Part shown: piece after piece, positions 1 through 7,821 of the stretch
Layout of the letters: each line of letters opens with the position of its first letter
Position numbering within the stretch: the first letter of the stretch is position 1
Assembly: GCA_016709965.1 (NCBI GenBank)
Contig: JADJLT010000004.1
Coordinates: 82,194 to 146,193 of the forward strand
Origin: Betaproteobacteria bacterium
Lineage (GTDB): Bacteria > Pseudomonadota > Gammaproteobacteria > Burkholderiales > Rhodocyclaceae
Direction of reading: 5' to 3'
Length of the DNA: 64,000 nt
Made by a program: the position numbers and the translations under genes
Notes under the pieces: generated by a model
The model's input: only the letters and a program-made list of their open reading frames with translations
What the model was told of the DNA's origin: nothing
Databases searched by the model: none

Positions 1-891
1 GTTCTGCCCAGCGTCATCATTGCCGAACGGGTGATCTCTGGAGAGCTTGAAGTTGGCCGTGCTATCCAGGCAGCTGGTGCCTTTGCCGCCATCCTTAGCG
101 CACTGACGGTAATCGTCGACAACTTCGACAACCTCAGTAAATTTGCGGCCGGGATCAGGCGTCTCGACACCTTCCGGACGTTTCTTCTCAATAGTGGTGG
201 GGCCTCCTCGCGCAAATCACGCGCGATTCAGTTTGGGTTTGCCCCGGATATTTCCATTGCCAAGCTCACACTGCAGACACCTAATCACGAGCGGACGCTG
301 CTCGAAAACTTGTCAATGAGTATTTGCCCAGGGCAAGGCTTACTGATTGTTGGCCCCAGTGGTTGCGGCAAGAGCTCACTGTTGCGCGCTATAGCCGGGT
401 TATGGCGCTCGGGGAGCGGCTGCATTATCGGGCCAGATAGTCAGGAAATGCTCTTCCTGCCACAACGGCCGTACATGGTTCAGGGAAGCCTGCGCGACCA
501 GTTGCTTTACCCGAATGTGGAGAAAGTGCTGTCCGATACGGAACTGCTCAATGTGCTGAAACAGGTGAATCTGCCGGACATCGCCGATAATTTTGATGGT
601 CTTGATGCCGTTCTCGACTGGGGCAAAGTTCTGTCAGTGGGGGAGCAGCAACGCGTGGCGTTTGCCCGCGTCCTGTTGAATGGCCCGCGCTACGCCATCC
701 TTGACGAAGCGACCAGTGCCCTGGATATCGCCAATGAAGAGAGCTTGTATGAGTTGCTGGAAGCAAGCAGCACGACGCTGGTCAGCGTTGGCCATCGTCC
801 GTCGATATTGAAATACCACTCACAGGTATTGGAACTGACCGGTGATGGCGCCTGGAGGTTGTATGCAGCGGCCGACTATCACTTTGAGTAA
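1..891 (+). CDS. SbmA/BacA-like ABC transporter, C-terminal part (partial)
   Basis: The reading frame is open from the first base, so the gene begins outside the window; 296 residues are visible. The first 60 or so match the end of an SbmA/BacA-type transmembrane domain (a stretch like AFAAILSALTVIVDNFDNL followed by a FAAGIRRLD segment). The rest is an ABC nucleotide-binding domain with Walker A GPSGCGKSS, signature LSVGEQQ, Walker B AILDEATSALD and a closing His in SVGHRP. This arrangement is that of the YddA / ABCD-type exporters fused to their ATPase, which work as homodimers in the inner membrane. Substrate cannot be told from sequence; peptides or fatty acyl compounds are known for relatives. 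Confidence 0.9.
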   Translation, partial: VLPSVIIAERVISGELEVGRAIQAAGAFAAILSALTVIVDNFDNLSKFAAGIRRLDTFRTFLLNSGGASSRKSRAIQFGFAPDISIAKLTLQTPNHERTLLENLSMSICPGQGLLIVGPSGCGKSSLLRAIAGLWRSGSGCIIGPDSQEMLFLPQRPYMVQGSLRDQLLYPNVEKVLSDTELLNVLKQVNLPDIADNFDGLDAVLDWGKVLSVGEQQRVAFARVLLNGPRYAILDEATSALDIANEESLYELLEASSTTLVSVGHRPSILKYHSQVLELTGDGAWRLYAAADYHFE

Positions 892-1071
892 TTCCTCGCT
901 GGATTTGTCGCCAAATTCTTGAGCGAAGGGCGTGAAGTGCTATTTCGCGCGTCTTTGTGTGCCACCGAACGGAGCATATGGAGGCATCGGTGTACTTTTG
1001 GCTGGTAGCTCCCGGTGCTTGTATGGCTGCCAAGCGGATGGGCTTTCACTCAATAGCCAGGAGGAATTCTC

Positions 1072-1326
1072 ATGAAATATTCAATCATCTTTGCTGCGGT
1101 CTTGGCTGCTTTGGCGGTCACAGCTTGCAATAAACCGACCGTCGTTACGCCGACCGTGGTCACCGTGCCTGTTCCTGGGCCGGCAGGACCAACCGGTGCT
1201 ACTGGTTCGAGCGGCATGACCGGGCAGACCGGATCCAGCGGTCCAACCGGCTCAACCGGTGAGCAAGGTAAAACTGGTGGTGATACGGTGGTCGTCATTC
1301 CGCCAGCCCCCGCGCCGGCACGCTGA
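1072..1326 (+). CDS. Small lipoprotein with collagen-like Gly-X-Y repeats
   Basis: This 84-residue protein has a lipoprotein signal (hydrophobic segment then LAVTAC, Cys at residue 19). After a Thr/Val/Pro linker comes a glycine-every-third-residue tract (GPAGPTGATGSSGMTGQTG and onward, about residues 39-70), then a Pro/Ala tail. A strong AGGAGG lies 6 bases before the ATG, which supports the start. Tracts of this kind form collagen-like triple helices in bacterial surface proteins. Only about ten triplets are present, so it would be a short stalk anchored in the outer membrane. Function is unknown. The Thr-rich repeat DNA is also repetitive, so strain length variation is likely. Confidence 0.8.
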   Translation: MKYSIIFAAVLAALAVTACNKPTVVTPTVVTVPVPGPAGPTGATGSSGMTGQTGSSGPTGSTGEQGKTGGDTVVVIPPAPAPAR

Positions 1327-1403
1327 GTTTCCGGCAAAGCAGATCAGAGTCCGGCAGTGAAAGTGGAATCCCGCTTTTGCTGCCATCGCAGGGGAAGTAA
1401 TTT

Positions 1404-2807
1404 GTGTCCAGATTGAGCCAGATAAATTCGCCGTGCAAACTGTCCGTAACGATAGCCGCTCTTCTGTTTGCCGCGGTGGGTTGCGCGGCATTGCCGGATG
1501 CGGATGTCATCATTGCTCGGCATTCCGCGCAGGCCGCCCGTTTCGAGAATGCGCGTGGGGCGATCTCGGCCCAGAAAAGTGCTGCGATCATCGCCACCCT
1601 GAAAAGCAAGTCCGGCGACATTGATATCGTCGACAAGCAGATCGCGCTGGAGCAAGCCGTCGTCGGCAGCCCCTTGGTCGTGGGCAACAAGGTCACCCTG
1701 CTGCAGGATGGCGCGGCGACTTATGCCGCCATGTTTGCCGCAATCCGGGCCGCTCGGGATCATATCAATCTTGAGTCCTACTTCATTGAGGACGATGAAA
1801 TCGGCCGCCAGTTTTCCGACTTGTTGTTGGCGCAGCAGCACCGGGGCGTTCAGGTCAATGTGATCTATGACAGCTTCGGCGGCATCAATACGCCACAGGC
1901 TTTTTTCGACCGCTTGCGCGAGGCGGGCATCAACGTACTTGAATTCAACCCCATCAGTCCTATTGCCGGAAAAGGCCAATGGCGGTTCAACAACCGTGAT
2001 CATCGAAAGCTTCTGGTTGTCGACGGGCGTGTGGCATTTATTGGCGGCATCAATATCAGCAATGTCTATTCATCAAGCCCGGGGTCACGGCGCGCCAAAA
2101 AGGTGACCGAAAATGCAATCGACTGGCGTGATACCGACTTGCAAATTGAGGGGCCGGTGGTCGCTGACCTGCAAAAGCTGTTTATGGAAACCTGGGCCAA
2201 ACAGCAAGGCAAGCCGCTTTCCAAAAAAGACTATTTTCCCCGGTTGACCGCGCAAGGCAAGGATATCGTCCGCGCTATCGGCAGCACGCCGGACGATCCC
2301 TACAGCCTGATCTACCTGGCGCTGATTTCGGCTATTGGCAATGCGGAAAAACAGATTCAGCTGACCAATGCCTACTTCGTTCCTGATCCTCAATTGATCA
2401 AGGTGCTGATCGATGCTGCTGAGCGTGGAGTCGATGTGCAACTGATCTTGCCCGGTCACTCCGATTCGCAAATTGTCTTTCAAGCCGGACGTTCTAATTA
2501 TTCAAAGTTGCTGAAGGCGGGCGTCAAAATTTTCGAGCGAGGCGGGGCGGTGCTTCATTCCAAGACGGCTCTGATCGATGGCATTTGGTCATGCGTCGGT
2601 TCGACCAACCTCGACTGGCGCAGCTTTCTCGATAACGACGAAGTCAATGCCGTTGTCCTTGGTCGTGACTTTGCTAGTCAGATGACAGCCATGATCGCCA
2701 GAGATCTTGGGGCATCAGAGGAGATCCGCCTGGCTGACTGGGAAAAACGCTCCCTGCTGCTACGCGTCAAGGAGTGGGGGGCCAGCCTACTGCAGAGATT
2801 GCTTTAG
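1404..2807 (+). CDS. Phospholipase D / cardiolipin synthase family protein
   Basis: The 467-residue protein carries two HKD motifs, the mark of the phospholipase D superfamily: NNRDHRKLLVVDGRVAFIGG near residue 200 and VLHSKTALIDGIWSCVGSTN near residue 385. Each supplies one half of the active site. Two HKD motifs plus the length fit a cardiolipin synthase (ClsB/ClsC-like), which joins phosphatidylglycerol or related lipids at the inner membrane. A GTG start at 1404 follows AGGGGAAG. The N-terminus is hydrophobic and ends in AAVGC, a weak lipobox, so the protein may be a lipoprotein. Exact substrate is not determined. Confidence 0.9.
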   Translation: MSRLSQINSPCKLSVTIAALLFAAVGCAALPDADVIIARHSAQAARFENARGAISAQKSAAIIATLKSKSGDIDIVDKQIALEQAVVGSPLVVGNKVTLLQDGAATYAAMFAAIRAARDHINLESYFIEDDEIGRQFSDLLLAQQHRGVQVNVIYDSFGGINTPQAFFDRLREAGINVLEFNPISPIAGKGQWRFNNRDHRKLLVVDGRVAFIGGINISNVYSSSPGSRRAKKVTENAIDWRDTDLQIEGPVVADLQKLFMETWAKQQGKPLSKKDYFPRLTAQGKDIVRAIGSTPDDPYSLIYLALISAIGNAEKQIQLTNAYFVPDPQLIKVLIDAAERGVDVQLILPGHSDSQIVFQAGRSNYSKLLKAGVKIFERGGAVLHSKTALIDGIWSCVGSTNLDWRSFLDNDEVNAVVLGRDFASQMTAMIARDLGASEEIRLADWEKRSLLLRVKEWGASLLQRLL

Positions 2808-3004
2808 GCGCGCATTAACTTCGGGATCATCGTTTACGCAATAACGGCCAAGGAAGTGGGAATCACGGTCAATTTGCTTCCTCTCGTCACAACATCTGTG
2901 CCCTGGCGCACAGACCCCCAAACAGAACTGGATAACGATGATATTAGAGAGCCTCGTTACAGGCTTTTTGATGTCATTTGTCCGGTAAAAAGGAGGGAAT
3001 CGCC

Positions 3005-3169
3005 ATGTTGCAATATGCAATTGTGTTTTTCATCGTCGCCCTGATCGCAGCGCTATTTGGCTTTACCGGTATCGCAGCCGGGGCTGTAGAAATTGCCAAA
3101 ATTCTGTTTTTCATCTTTTTGCTATTGTTTCTGGTCTCCCTCGTGATGGGTTTGATGCGGCGGAAGTGA
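3005..3169 (+). CDS. DUF1328 small membrane protein (YtjA-like)
   Basis: Starting at the ATG placed 8 bases after AGGAGG, this gives 54 residues: MLQYAIVFFIVALIAALFGF, then GIAAGAVEIAKILFFIFLLLFLVSLVMG and a basic tail. The pattern of two membrane helices with the FTGIAAGA turn is typical of DUF1328, a family common in proteobacteria and often found beside stress genes. Function is not known. Its stop overlaps the GTG start of the next gene (GTGA), which suggests the two are translated together. Confidence 0.9.
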   Translation: MLQYAIVFFIVALIAALFGFTGIAAGAVEIAKILFFIFLLLFLVSLVMGLMRRK

Positions 3170-4077
3170 TTCCCTTGAATACAACGATTGAATACCCATT
3201 AGCAGTTCTCTGTGTGAATGTTTCTGGCGGAACGAACTGGGCACGTAGCCTCGGTAACTCGGAGGCGCAGTATGCGATTGAGCGCTGCTCCAAGCGCATT
3301 TGGCGCGCTGTTGAAAATTACGGTGGTCGTCTGGTGGAGCGCCAAGGCAGCAAAGTCATGGCGTTTTTTTCCAACGGTGCCGAAGCATTTAGATCTGCCG
3401 TTGAGATACATCACAGGGTAGCGGAGTTGCCGCCGCATTCTGGTTTTCCGCTGGCGGTTGGCATTGGACTGTGCACCGGACATAAAAGTCGGGAAGGCAG
3501 ATATTTTCCAGTTGAAGGTGACAATCCTGCTGCCAAGCTTTCTGCCGTCGCGTTACCTGGGCGCATCCTGATTAGTGTTCCTCGACGGGCCAAGCTTTTT
3601 CCCTGGCTTGAAATGGCGGGGAGCAGTGTGCCAGACGTCGTACTTAACTGTGGCAAGCGGCGTTTGGGTGTCTTTCAGGTTCCCTCGAAAGATACAGACC
3701 AGATGGTATTAAGGCTGCCCCTGGCAGATGCTGATGATGGAGCGGGGCGGCTCCGTCTGCGCTTTCGGGGACGCGCAATGGTCCTTGATGAAAGTCAGCC
3801 TGTTACACGGATTGGCAGGCTGCCTGACAGCGATGTCATCGTTCGTGATACGCGCTGCTCCCGCGAACATGGCAGAATCGAACGACGTCTAGACCGGTTT
3901 GTATTTGTCGATCAAAGTACGAATGGCAGCTTTGTGACACTGGAAAGGCAGCCGGAGGTATTTGTTCATCGCAAGGAAATGCTTTTGTTTGGCCGAGGCA
4001 TGCTTAGCTTTGGCGGATCAGCTCTAGCCAAGGGAGCTGAAGTCGCGCGATTTCAGACGCTGGGACTTGCTGGCTAG
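3166..4077 (+). CDS. Cyclase-homology domain protein with C-terminal FHA domain
   Basis: 303 residues. Residues about 8-175 resemble a class III adenylate/guanylate cyclase domain (LCVNVSGGTNWAR, later a GIGLCTG segment). Residues about 205-285 are an FHA phosphothreonine-binding domain, with TRIGRLPDSDVIV, SREHGRIE and QSTNGSFV. The two metal-binding aspartates of active cyclases appear to be replaced: Asn in CVNVSGG and Ser in RQGSKVMAFF. Cyclase activity is therefore doubtful and the domain may only bind a ligand or partner. The GTG start overlaps the DUF1328 stop; a TTG at 3175 is an alternative. Confidence 0.75.
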   Translation: MIPLNTTIEYPLAVLCVNVSGGTNWARSLGNSEAQYAIERCSKRIWRAVENYGGRLVERQGSKVMAFFSNGAEAFRSAVEIHHRVAELPPHSGFPLAVGIGLCTGHKSREGRYFPVEGDNPAAKLSAVALPGRILISVPRRAKLFPWLEMAGSSVPDVVLNCGKRRLGVFQVPSKDTDQMVLRLPLADADDGAGRLRLRFRGRAMVLDESQPVTRIGRLPDSDVIVRDTRCSREHGRIERRLDRFVFVDQSTNGSFVTLERQPEVFVHRKEMLLFGRGMLSFGGSALAKGAEVARFQTLGLAG

Positions 4078-4162
4078 CAAATCTTGAAGGACAGAGTCGC
4101 TTCTATAAGGCTAACGGATTCGAGTGCGCGGCCTTGGTGGCTTAATTTGATTGGAGAACCGA

Positions 4163-4381
4163 TCACTTCACGCGCAGGTTGCCTTCCCAGTCGCAACTGA
4201 AGGAACGGCAACGATAGCGTTGGACAGGTGTGAACAGACTTAACACCAAATCAATAAAACGTCGGGGAATGCGGTTTATTGAACTGTTGCACACGGGACA
4301 CCGCCTTGGATTGGGAGACAGCGTGTAATTTGTGTTTGGCAGTGTTGTCATGAACGCTCGAAATCGGTCGAAAAGCCGCAT
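4163..4381 (-). CDS. Small zinc-ribbon protein (CPVCN...C...C)
   Basis: 72 residues with CPVC at about 28 and a second cysteine pair in YRCRSFSCDWEGN near the C-terminus. This is a two-knuckle zinc-ribbon layout. The middle segment RIPRRFIDLVLSLFTPVQRY is amphipathic and basic. The protein ends with a compact WEGNLRVK tail. It stands alone on the minus strand between plus-strand genes. Function is unknown. A second small protein at 49957-50130 shares the CPxCN plus RIPRK layout, which makes both more credible as genes. Confidence 0.6.
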   Translation of the reverse strand: MRLFDRFRAFMTTLPNTNYTLSPNPRRCPVCNSSINRIPRRFIDLVLSLFTPVQRYRCRSFSCDWEGNLRVK

Positions 4382-4557
4382 AGATCAGACTGACTCAAGG
4401 CAGGAATGCGATCTGTTCGCTGGCGCGCACAGTTCGAAATGGCTCGTTTTTTCAGCGCTTGAAACTCAAGCGCGATTTTTCTTAGTGTTCGCCAGCGTAC
4501 CGACTACCTCTACGCAAACAGGGTTTCATACGTACTCCTTCTAAGGATGAAACCAGC

Positions 4558-4668
4558 ATGCTCTATTCGATTGACCTAATCGCGGCCGGTTCTCTTGTTG
4601 TCGACCATATGCTTCCGGTATTCATGTTATTTGTTGCTCTGGCACTGGCCATCGTCTTCATCGACTGA
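4558..4668 (+). CDS. Possible 36-residue single-helix membrane peptide
   Basis: A short frame starting at an ATG downstream of CTAAGGATG encodes 36 residues. The last 20 form a membrane helix (MLPVFMLFVALALAIVFID) ending at a TGA. It lies between the zinc-ribbon gene and the 51-residue protein, in a region of small stress-type genes. The hydrophobic composition is not what random frames here give, but no family is recognised. Existence is uncertain. Confidence 0.35.
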   Translation: MLYSIDLIAAGSLVVDHMLPVFMLFVALALAIVFID

Positions 4669-4784
4669 AAGGGACTTGCTCCTTTGCGCCTATGTGGCTT
4701 GGCGTACAGTGTTTGCCAGGCAGTCGCTCTATCGTGAGTTCACATTGGTGATGGCACCAGTGAATGATCTATCAGGAGATTTTC

Positions 4785-4940
4785 ATGAACCAGAAACCCA
4801 AAGAGCCGCCCCACAAGACTGGGCAAACACCGCCTTCCTATTCGGAAGATGTGATCAAGCAGAAACAGAAGGCTGAACAGCGTGAGATCGCTGGCCGGCA
4901 CAAGAATAGTGGTCCCAAGGATCATAAGGGCGCCCGTTAA
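4785..4940 (+). CDS. Hydrophilic 51-residue protein
   Basis: The frame starts at an ATG 5 bases after AGGAGA and encodes 51 residues rich in Lys, Gln and Pro, ending in GRHKNSGPKDHKGAR. There is no membrane segment or cysteine. It lies 9 bases upstream of the CheB-like gene and is probably cotranscribed with it. Composition is like small disordered stress proteins; a comparable Lys-rich peptide sits at 47007-47135. Function unknown. Confidence 0.55.
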   Translation: MNQKPKEPPHKTGQTPPSYSEDVIKQKQKAEQREIAGRHKNSGPKDHKGAR

Positions 4941-4949
4941 GGCGACGGC

Positions 4950-5534
4950 ATGTCCGAGACGACCGAGAAAAATTTCACGATTGTTTGCGTTGGCGGCTCG
5001 GCCGGTGGGCTTGATGCCTATATCCGACTATTGCGAAATCTGCCGGCAGATATGGGCGTGGCAATTGTCATCGTCAATCACATTACGATGATGCCGACCC
5101 AACTCCATGAAGTGCTTCCTCGCTTCACTACGATGCCAGTAGATTTAATATCGGACAATTTGTTGATTGAGCCGAACCGGGTATTTATCATTCCGGCAAA
5201 CCGGGATTTACATGTCGAGGCGGGAGAGTTCCAGCTCTGGCCGATTTCAAAGCCGCACGGCTGGCCCGATGTGATCACGGTCTTCCTCCGCTCGCTGACC
5301 AGGCACTGGGATGGCCAGTTGATCGCAGTCATCGTTTCTGGCTACGACGGTGATGGCGCTGAAGCACTTTGCGGCATCAAGGAAGTCGGCGGCATCACCA
5401 TAGCCCAGAAACTCAGCACGGCGATTCAGCCGGACATGCCTGAGAGCGCCATTGCAAGCGGCTGTATCGATTTCATCCTTTCACCAGAGGCGATCGCTCA
5501 GAAAATCATCCGAATTGCCCACCTCCCGACTTAA
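4950..5534 (+). CDS. Stand-alone CheB-type methylesterase domain protein
   Basis: 194 residues covering only the catalytic domain of CheB, with no receiver domain. The expected triad is visible: Ser in VGGSAGG (residue about 13), His in VNHI (about 46) and Asp in SGYDGDGA (about 135). CheB enzymes remove methyl groups from, or deamidate, chemoreceptors. No chemoreceptor or che operon is nearby, so the target may be another membrane sensor. With no receiver domain, control must come from expression or a partner. Neighbours are small stress proteins, unlike a chemotaxis locus. Confidence 0.85.
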   Translation: MSETTEKNFTIVCVGGSAGGLDAYIRLLRNLPADMGVAIVIVNHITMMPTQLHEVLPRFTTMPVDLISDNLLIEPNRVFIIPANRDLHVEAGEFQLWPISKPHGWPDVITVFLRSLTRHWDGQLIAVIVSGYDGDGAEALCGIKEVGGITIAQKLSTAIQPDMPESAIASGCIDFILSPEAIAQKIIRIAHLPT

Positions 5535-5723
5535 ATGACGGCAGACATTGAACGCATTCAAGGCTGGGCAAGTATTTTTGCCATGTGTGCGCAAGCGAAC
5601 TGAAGCCCCTGCTGTGTAGACGGAATATAAGCATCACGGCATAGCCTGTCTGCAACTGAAACCGAGCGGTGCCGAAGCAAAATCTTATGACAGCACAATC
5701 CATCACCGTAAAGGATAGACACC

Positions 5724-6047
5724 ATGTATATCAAACTAGCTGCAAGCGTTCTCGTAAGCACTGCACTGATGCTTCCTATGGCCGGCTATACAGCAGACTC
5801 GGAGCATTCATCAGCATCCACAATGGTTAAGGACTCGGTCATTACCACCAAGATCAAGGCGGAGCTGGCGGCCGAAAAAATGTCCAGCCTCGTCCATATC
5901 AGTGTCGATACTGACAACAAAGGCGCGGTGACGCTAGGCGGCACAGCAAGTAGCAAGGCTGCGGTAGACAAGGCAGTTTCCATTGCCAAAGCCGTAAAAG
6001 GTGTAACGACAGTCGACAATCAGATCAAGGTTGTTGCGGATAAATAA
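5724..6047 (+). CDS. Periplasmic BON-domain protein
   Basis: 107 residues: a signal peptide (about residues 1-24, ending near AGYTA) followed by one BON domain, with DSVITTKIKAELAAE at its start, a GAVTLGGTASS core and VKGVTTVDNQIKV at the end. BON domains bind phospholipid surfaces and occur in OsmY-like periplasmic proteins induced by osmotic or envelope stress. RBS AAAGGAT precedes the ATG. Two more BON proteins lie at 26002-26421 and 31455-31769. Confidence 0.9.
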   Translation: MYIKLAASVLVSTALMLPMAGYTADSEHSSASTMVKDSVITTKIKAELAAEKMSSLVHISVDTDNKGAVTLGGTASSKAAVDKAVSIAKAVKGVTTVDNQIKVVADK

Positions 6048-6119
6048 GCGCGCTTTGATGAGATTCACCTCGCGTTTCGGAGCGCGATATAGTGCCGAGA
6101 AGCGCGAAAAGGAGTTGTG

Positions 6120-6512
6120 ATGAAGGGTTTTGTTCAGAATATCGAAAGTCTCGCCGTTGAGAATGTGAATTTTCGCAAAGTGATATATACGGCAAAGAAT
6201 TCCCAGCTTGTCCTGATGTCGCTTAAACCCCAGGAAGATATCGGGGCCGAGATTCACAAGGTTGACCAGTTCTTTCGCGTCGAGGAAGGCGCCGGTGAGG
6301 CTGTGCTAAATGGCGCCCGAACGGCGATTCAAGCCGGCTTCGCGGTTCTGGTACCGGCGGGGGTGAATCACAACATCATCAACACCGGGACAGTGCCAAT
6401 GAAGCTTTATACGCTCTATGCCCCGCCCAATCATCGGGATGGCGTTATCCACAAAAGCCGGTCGGATGCTGAGGGTGATACTGAGCACTTCAACGGCAAG
6501 ACAACTGAATAG
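6120..6512 (+). CDS. Cupin-domain protein
   Basis: 130 residues with a single conserved cupin barrel. The first metal-binding motif is visible around EDIGAEIHKVDQFFRVEEGAG (His and Glu ligands) and the second around VPAGVNHNIINTG. The product ends after TLYAPPNHRDGVIH, a tail typical of small cupins named for mannose-6-phosphate isomerase-like folds. A GTG just before the ATG is an alternative start; AAGGAG lies 6 bases upstream. Probably a metal-binding small enzyme or sensor; substrate unknown. Confidence 0.85.
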   Translation: MKGFVQNIESLAVENVNFRKVIYTAKNSQLVLMSLKPQEDIGAEIHKVDQFFRVEEGAGEAVLNGARTAIQAGFAVLVPAGVNHNIINTGTVPMKLYTLYAPPNHRDGVIHKSRSDAEGDTEHFNGKTTE

Positions 6513-6564
6513 TCAGTGAAGGTTTACCTGAACGACGCAGGAATAATCTCTCAAGGAGAACGAT

Positions 6565-6807
6565 ATGGATGTATTAAGCAACCATCGAGGACGCCAGGAA
6601 AGACGCCAAAGTGTTTCAGTACTGGCCGTCGGATGCTTTGACCGGCGTCACATCGCAGAACGCCGACTACCTGAGATGGAGGTGCTGAGGCTATCAGACG
6701 TCGATTGGCAAGGGTATTTCGGTGCTTCTATCAAGCAGTCTGAAAAAACGGAACACAAAATACTTCAAGAAACTGATGGGTTTGATAAAACGCACAACAG
6801 CTATTAA
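6565..6807 (+). CDS. Hypothetical 80-residue protein
   Basis: An ATG with a good AAGGAGAACGAT leader opens an 80-residue frame rich in Arg and Asp, with a DRRHIAERRLPEMEV stretch. No family recognised. The stop overlaps the ATG of the next small frame as TAATG, an arrangement that usually means translational coupling. Confidence 0.45.
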   Translation: MDVLSNHRGRQERRQSVSVLAVGCFDRRHIAERRLPEMEVLRLSDVDWQGYFGASIKQSEKTEHKILQETDGFDKTHNSY

Positions 6808-6950
6808 TGGCCGGACTTGGTTTTGACCTGGTTTTTGGTCTAGGCGCTGGCGGCGATAACAAGGTGAATTTGACACCGGATTCCATGTATCAAAAAAATG
6901 CCCAGTACGGTCTGGCCGTTCTGGGCAAAGTAAAGAAGGTGTTCAAATAG
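6807..6950 (+). CDS. Small 47-residue frame coupled to the preceding gene
   Basis: Begins at the ATG inside TAATG and encodes 47 residues: MAGLGFDLVFGLGAGGDNKV, later KNAQYGLAVLGKVKKVFK. It is glycine-rich then basic, with no recognised family. It may be a real coupled gene or the tail of a decayed one. The following 292 bases up to 7242 show no further gene. Confidence 0.3.
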   Translation: MAGLGFDLVFGLGAGGDNKVNLTPDSMYQKNAQYGLAVLGKVKKVFK

Positions 6951-7242
6951 AGGCGGGGAATTGAACACCTGTAGCCATCTTGTCTTGCCTTGCGAACTTG
7001 ATCTGTCTGCTTGCGCACATAGCGGATGGACAGAACGATCCATCAGAAAGTTAAGCCGAATCCCGGCCAATAGTACTGAGCAGATCCAGAGTCAGGCGTG
7101 CTTTATCCGCGGTGAACAGGCCATGCACCATCCTTTATATTCAATCAACGTTTCTTGGTGTGATGGCGCACAGATGCATCGGGAAGTGTGGACTAGCCTG
7201 AACATCTATCCGTAACCTACGGAGTCCCCAAAGGAGACAAAC

Positions 7243-7770
7243 ATGGACGAATATCGCCATCACGTATCAGGTTTTTTTGCTCACCGCGCCGAGGCTGAAA
7301 GCGCGCTTTCCAGTCTCGTCGCACGCGGCCTGCCACGCGCACAATTGCAGCTGTTCGAGGCCGAATCGGGCCCGGCAGTTGCCGAGATCAAGGGCGAGAA
7401 CAATGAAGTTCTGACCAACGTATTGGTCGACGGCGCCATTGGCACCGCGGTAGGTACCGGCATCGGCGCTCTGGCACAACTCGCCTTGGTGGCAGGAAGT
7501 GTCAGCCTGTTCGTCGCCAGCCCCTTGATTGCCCCTCTGGTCATGTTGGGCTGGGGTGCCAGCCTCGGGGCTTTTGTCGGTGCGGCGGCGGGTGCCACCA
7601 CCGGTGTCGAACACAAGGATGGCTGGCTATCCGACCTGGTTCGCGATGCTGTCGCCAGCGGTCAGGTCGTGCTGGTGGCGCAGACGAGAACTATGGAAGA
7701 AACGGAAACGGCACGCGAAGTCATTGAGGCCGCCGTCGGTGAATTCAAGGACACGGTCAGTACGGTCTAA
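7243..7770 (+). CDS. Membrane-inserting stress-type protein of unknown function
   Basis: 175 residues. The N-terminal 50 resemble the fold found in general-stress proteins of the YflT type (VSGFFAHRAEAESALSSLVA, then LPRAQLQLFE). Residues about 65-125 are glycine/alanine-rich hydrophobic segments (GTAVGTGIGALAQLALVAG and LGAFVGAAAGATTGV), likely membrane-associated hairpins. A strong AAAGGAGACAAAC leader precedes the ATG. The layout (sensor-like N-terminus plus glycine-zipper region) is common in uncharacterised envelope-stress proteins. No enzyme motif is seen. Confidence 0.75.
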   Translation: MDEYRHHVSGFFAHRAEAESALSSLVARGLPRAQLQLFEAESGPAVAEIKGENNEVLTNVLVDGAIGTAVGTGIGALAQLALVAGSVSLFVASPLIAPLVMLGWGASLGAFVGAAAGATTGVEHKDGWLSDLVRDAVASGQVVLVAQTRTMEETETAREVIEAAVGEFKDTVSTV

Positions 7771-7821
7771 ACCCAGGTCAGCGGCTTCAGTGACGTATCG
7801 TTCGCTCTGGATAGGCAAGTA

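Noticed and set aside
1050..1337. Minus-strand 95-codon frame opposite the collagen-like gene
   Set aside because: Its Pro/Val/Gly repeats are the complement of the Gly-X-Y tract, and it has no RBS.
2230..2250. CCCCGGTTGACCGC in the phospholipase gene
   Set aside because: Only the short core matches and the protein motif continues normally.
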